DNA of 64,000 nt from positions 7,930,496 to 7,994,495 of the forward strand of contig OW285193.1 in assembly GCA_935421135.1 (NCBI GenBank), read 5' to 3'. Position numbers and translations under genes: made by a program. Under the pieces are notes generated by a model. That model searched no databases, had not been told where the DNA came from, and worked only from the letters and a program-made list of their open reading frames with translations. Source of the DNA: Bugulina stolonifera. Lineage: Eukaryota; Bryozoa; Gymnolaemata; Cheilostomatida; Bugulidae. Shown here piece by piece: positions 62,365 to 64,000 of this stretch (its first letter is position 1; each line of letters starts with the position of its first letter).

Positions 62365-63925
62365 TGCAACAGATTAGTAACTCATTGCTATCAACAAAGA
62401 TATCTAGAATCAAAAACACTAATTTGCCTGAAGTATCCTATCTTTGGATACTAAATAACAACTCTACTAGCTAATAATGATCCCGTCAACTACACAGGCT
62501 GCAACGTATCAATGTGCTGCAGTAATAAATAATCCTACAGGCAAGGTTTACAACTCGCCTGTCAAGTAGCAATCTGATTGGTGCTACCTAAACTAGATTA
62601 TCTCAACTGAAACGTCATGCTTGAATAGACTTGTTTTGCCAATGACCAACTGGAGCTTCCGATATTATTAGTATCATAATCAAGTGATATCAAGCAGACA
62701 ATTCCAAAATATAACACAGTTGAAGGAATTTGCTATAGGCCTATAATTACTTTAATTACCATGTAGGCCTATAAATACTGTACATGAAGCGAACGGTTGT
62801 GTCTCTGTAGCAGAATCTATCAATGAATTCAATTTCAACTATGATAAGAACAGCAATCTGTAATAAAGAATGAATAGGCCTACAATAGAATTTATTATTG
62901 GACTTTTAGCTGCAGAGCAGAGCAGTAAACTTGTATAATAAAACCCCACCATTACAGAAAATATTATAGACCTACAGATTGTGTACATGTATGTAACATA
63001 ACTCAGTCAGCATGTGCAGCATCATCAACTATAATTTAAAAGAATTTGGTAATTTAGTATTCACTTCCCTAGAAGTTATTGCATTAGAGAGCATTCCTCT
63101 ATTTAGACTACTTTTTACTGTTGTGACTGATCAGCAATTTCGCCTTTTTTGCTTGTAAGTCAACAAAGACGCCAGCTAGAATTTCCCTTTGAATAAGGCA
63201 CAACACTAGAAGAAGATATGGCAAGCATAGCAGCTACAATGTTATGGGTCACAAATCCTAGCAGTCTTTGGTTTTTTTAGACAGTACATGATGCCTTTTG
63301 TAGCAAAGAAAGATTGCAAGTAACCTAGCCTAACCTATCAACATAAAATATATAACGCTGACATGAATAATCTCAGTCTACCAATAAATAGTGCACACTG
63401 CACAGCAAGTACTGCACACGACACTGCACAGGAATACTGCGCTTAACTGAACGGCTAGGTGCTAGGTTTATTAGAATAATAATTATATTATAACAAAGAG
63501 GTAGGCCTGATAATTTAATTATAATATAAATATAATAAAATAATATAATAATAGGCTATATTTTAATATTAATTATTAATATAAATATTGATTTAATATT
63601 AATTAGACTTATTTATATCAGTACAGCTTTTTATTTTTTTTCGTTTTCTCACACAGACCACACTTGTGTGTGTAAAGTCGTGAGAACTCAGTTATTTTTT
63701 TTGTAAGTTTATGTTATACTGTACAATGGCTTATAATAGCGTTAGCTTATTTTAACGTTTTAACGAGTAGATCGAACTCGTTAAAATATAAATAGTATTA
63801 CTAAACTATAGTTAACTATATTCACGTATTGTTTTTATTAGCTGAAGCAACACTACTACAATCATGTAGTAAAGTATTACTGCGGTCGATTACAAGTATG
63901 ATGGTTAGTTTTCAGCGTGAAACCG
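62365..63925. other. Upstream flank of the MAP3K gene
   Basis: AT-rich sequence presumed to hold the MAP3K promoter and any 5' UTR exon. No coding sequence was recognised. Several TAGGCCTA-type palindromes occur (for example near 62739 and 62763). 63470-63610 is almost pure A/T. Confidence 0.4.
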
Positions 63926-64000
63926 TGCTGATCTAATAGCGCAATAGGTTGAGTGCTTGACTGTCAATCCAATGCCCGTGGGTTCGAATCCCGCTTCAGG
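63926..64000 (+). repeat. tRNA-like sequence or SINE head, cut by the window end
   Basis: A perfect A-box (TAGCGCAATAG, 63937-63947) and a perfect B-box (GGTTCGAATCC, 63981-63991) are correctly spaced. The D stem (GCGC/GTGC) and T stem (GTGGG/CCCGC) pair, and the anticodon loop CTGTCAA has GTC (Asp). The anticodon stem is mispaired, and the acceptor stem only partly matches, with its 3' base beyond the window. This suggests a tRNA-derived SINE or tRNA pseudogene rather than an intact tRNA. Confidence 0.55.

Overview
The window is nuclear DNA from an animal, probably a marine invertebrate. It is AT-rich, its genes are split into many small exons with canonical GT-AG splice sites, and introns run from about 0.1 to 6 kb. 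There is no sign of bacterial operons, phage or CRISPR. The species cannot be named from the sequence. No multi-gene 'system' is visible; the most unusual signals are a recent partial exon duplication between two neighbouring genes, one convincing nested gene and several possible ones, and a 1.1-kb array almost free of G on one strand.

Layout. (1) 224-4966, minus: 5' part of a TP53I3/PIG3-type quinone oxidoreductase; its 3' exons lie left of the window. Its 3.6-kb last visible intron holds a complete-looking gene on the opposite strand (811-3532, plus) for a disordered acidic protein of about 690 aa with a PP1-docking-like motif. (2) 4967-6828: divergent intergenic region with an imperfect inverted repeat that looks like a MITE. 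(3) 6829-12303, plus: complete 13-exon CDK5RAP1 (605 aa), the tRNA methylthiotransferase of the MiaB family. (4) 12304-19587: convergent intergenic region with the CCA/CTA array, a 29-bp tandem repeat, an inverted repeat and a few unassigned exon-like pieces. (5) 19588-62364, minus: a complete ASK1-type MAP3K (MAP3K5/6/15 family) rebuilt from 32 exons that join in phase to 4,215 nt (1,404 aa), with N-terminal redox-partner-like region, TPR/PH-like central regulatory region, kinase domain, serine-rich linker, conserved C-terminal region, coiled coil and SAM domain. (6) 62365-64000: upstream flank, ending in a tRNA-like (SINE-type) sequence cut by the window edge.

The genes are not an operon. 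QOR and the CDK5RAP1 gene are divergent, while CDK5RAP1 and the MAP3K gene are convergent. Two of the products relate to redox or stress biology (PIG3-type reductase, ASK1-type kinase), but nothing in the DNA shows a functional link. Exon borders were placed by hand from splice motifs, reading-frame phase and recognisable family residues; they need transcript support.
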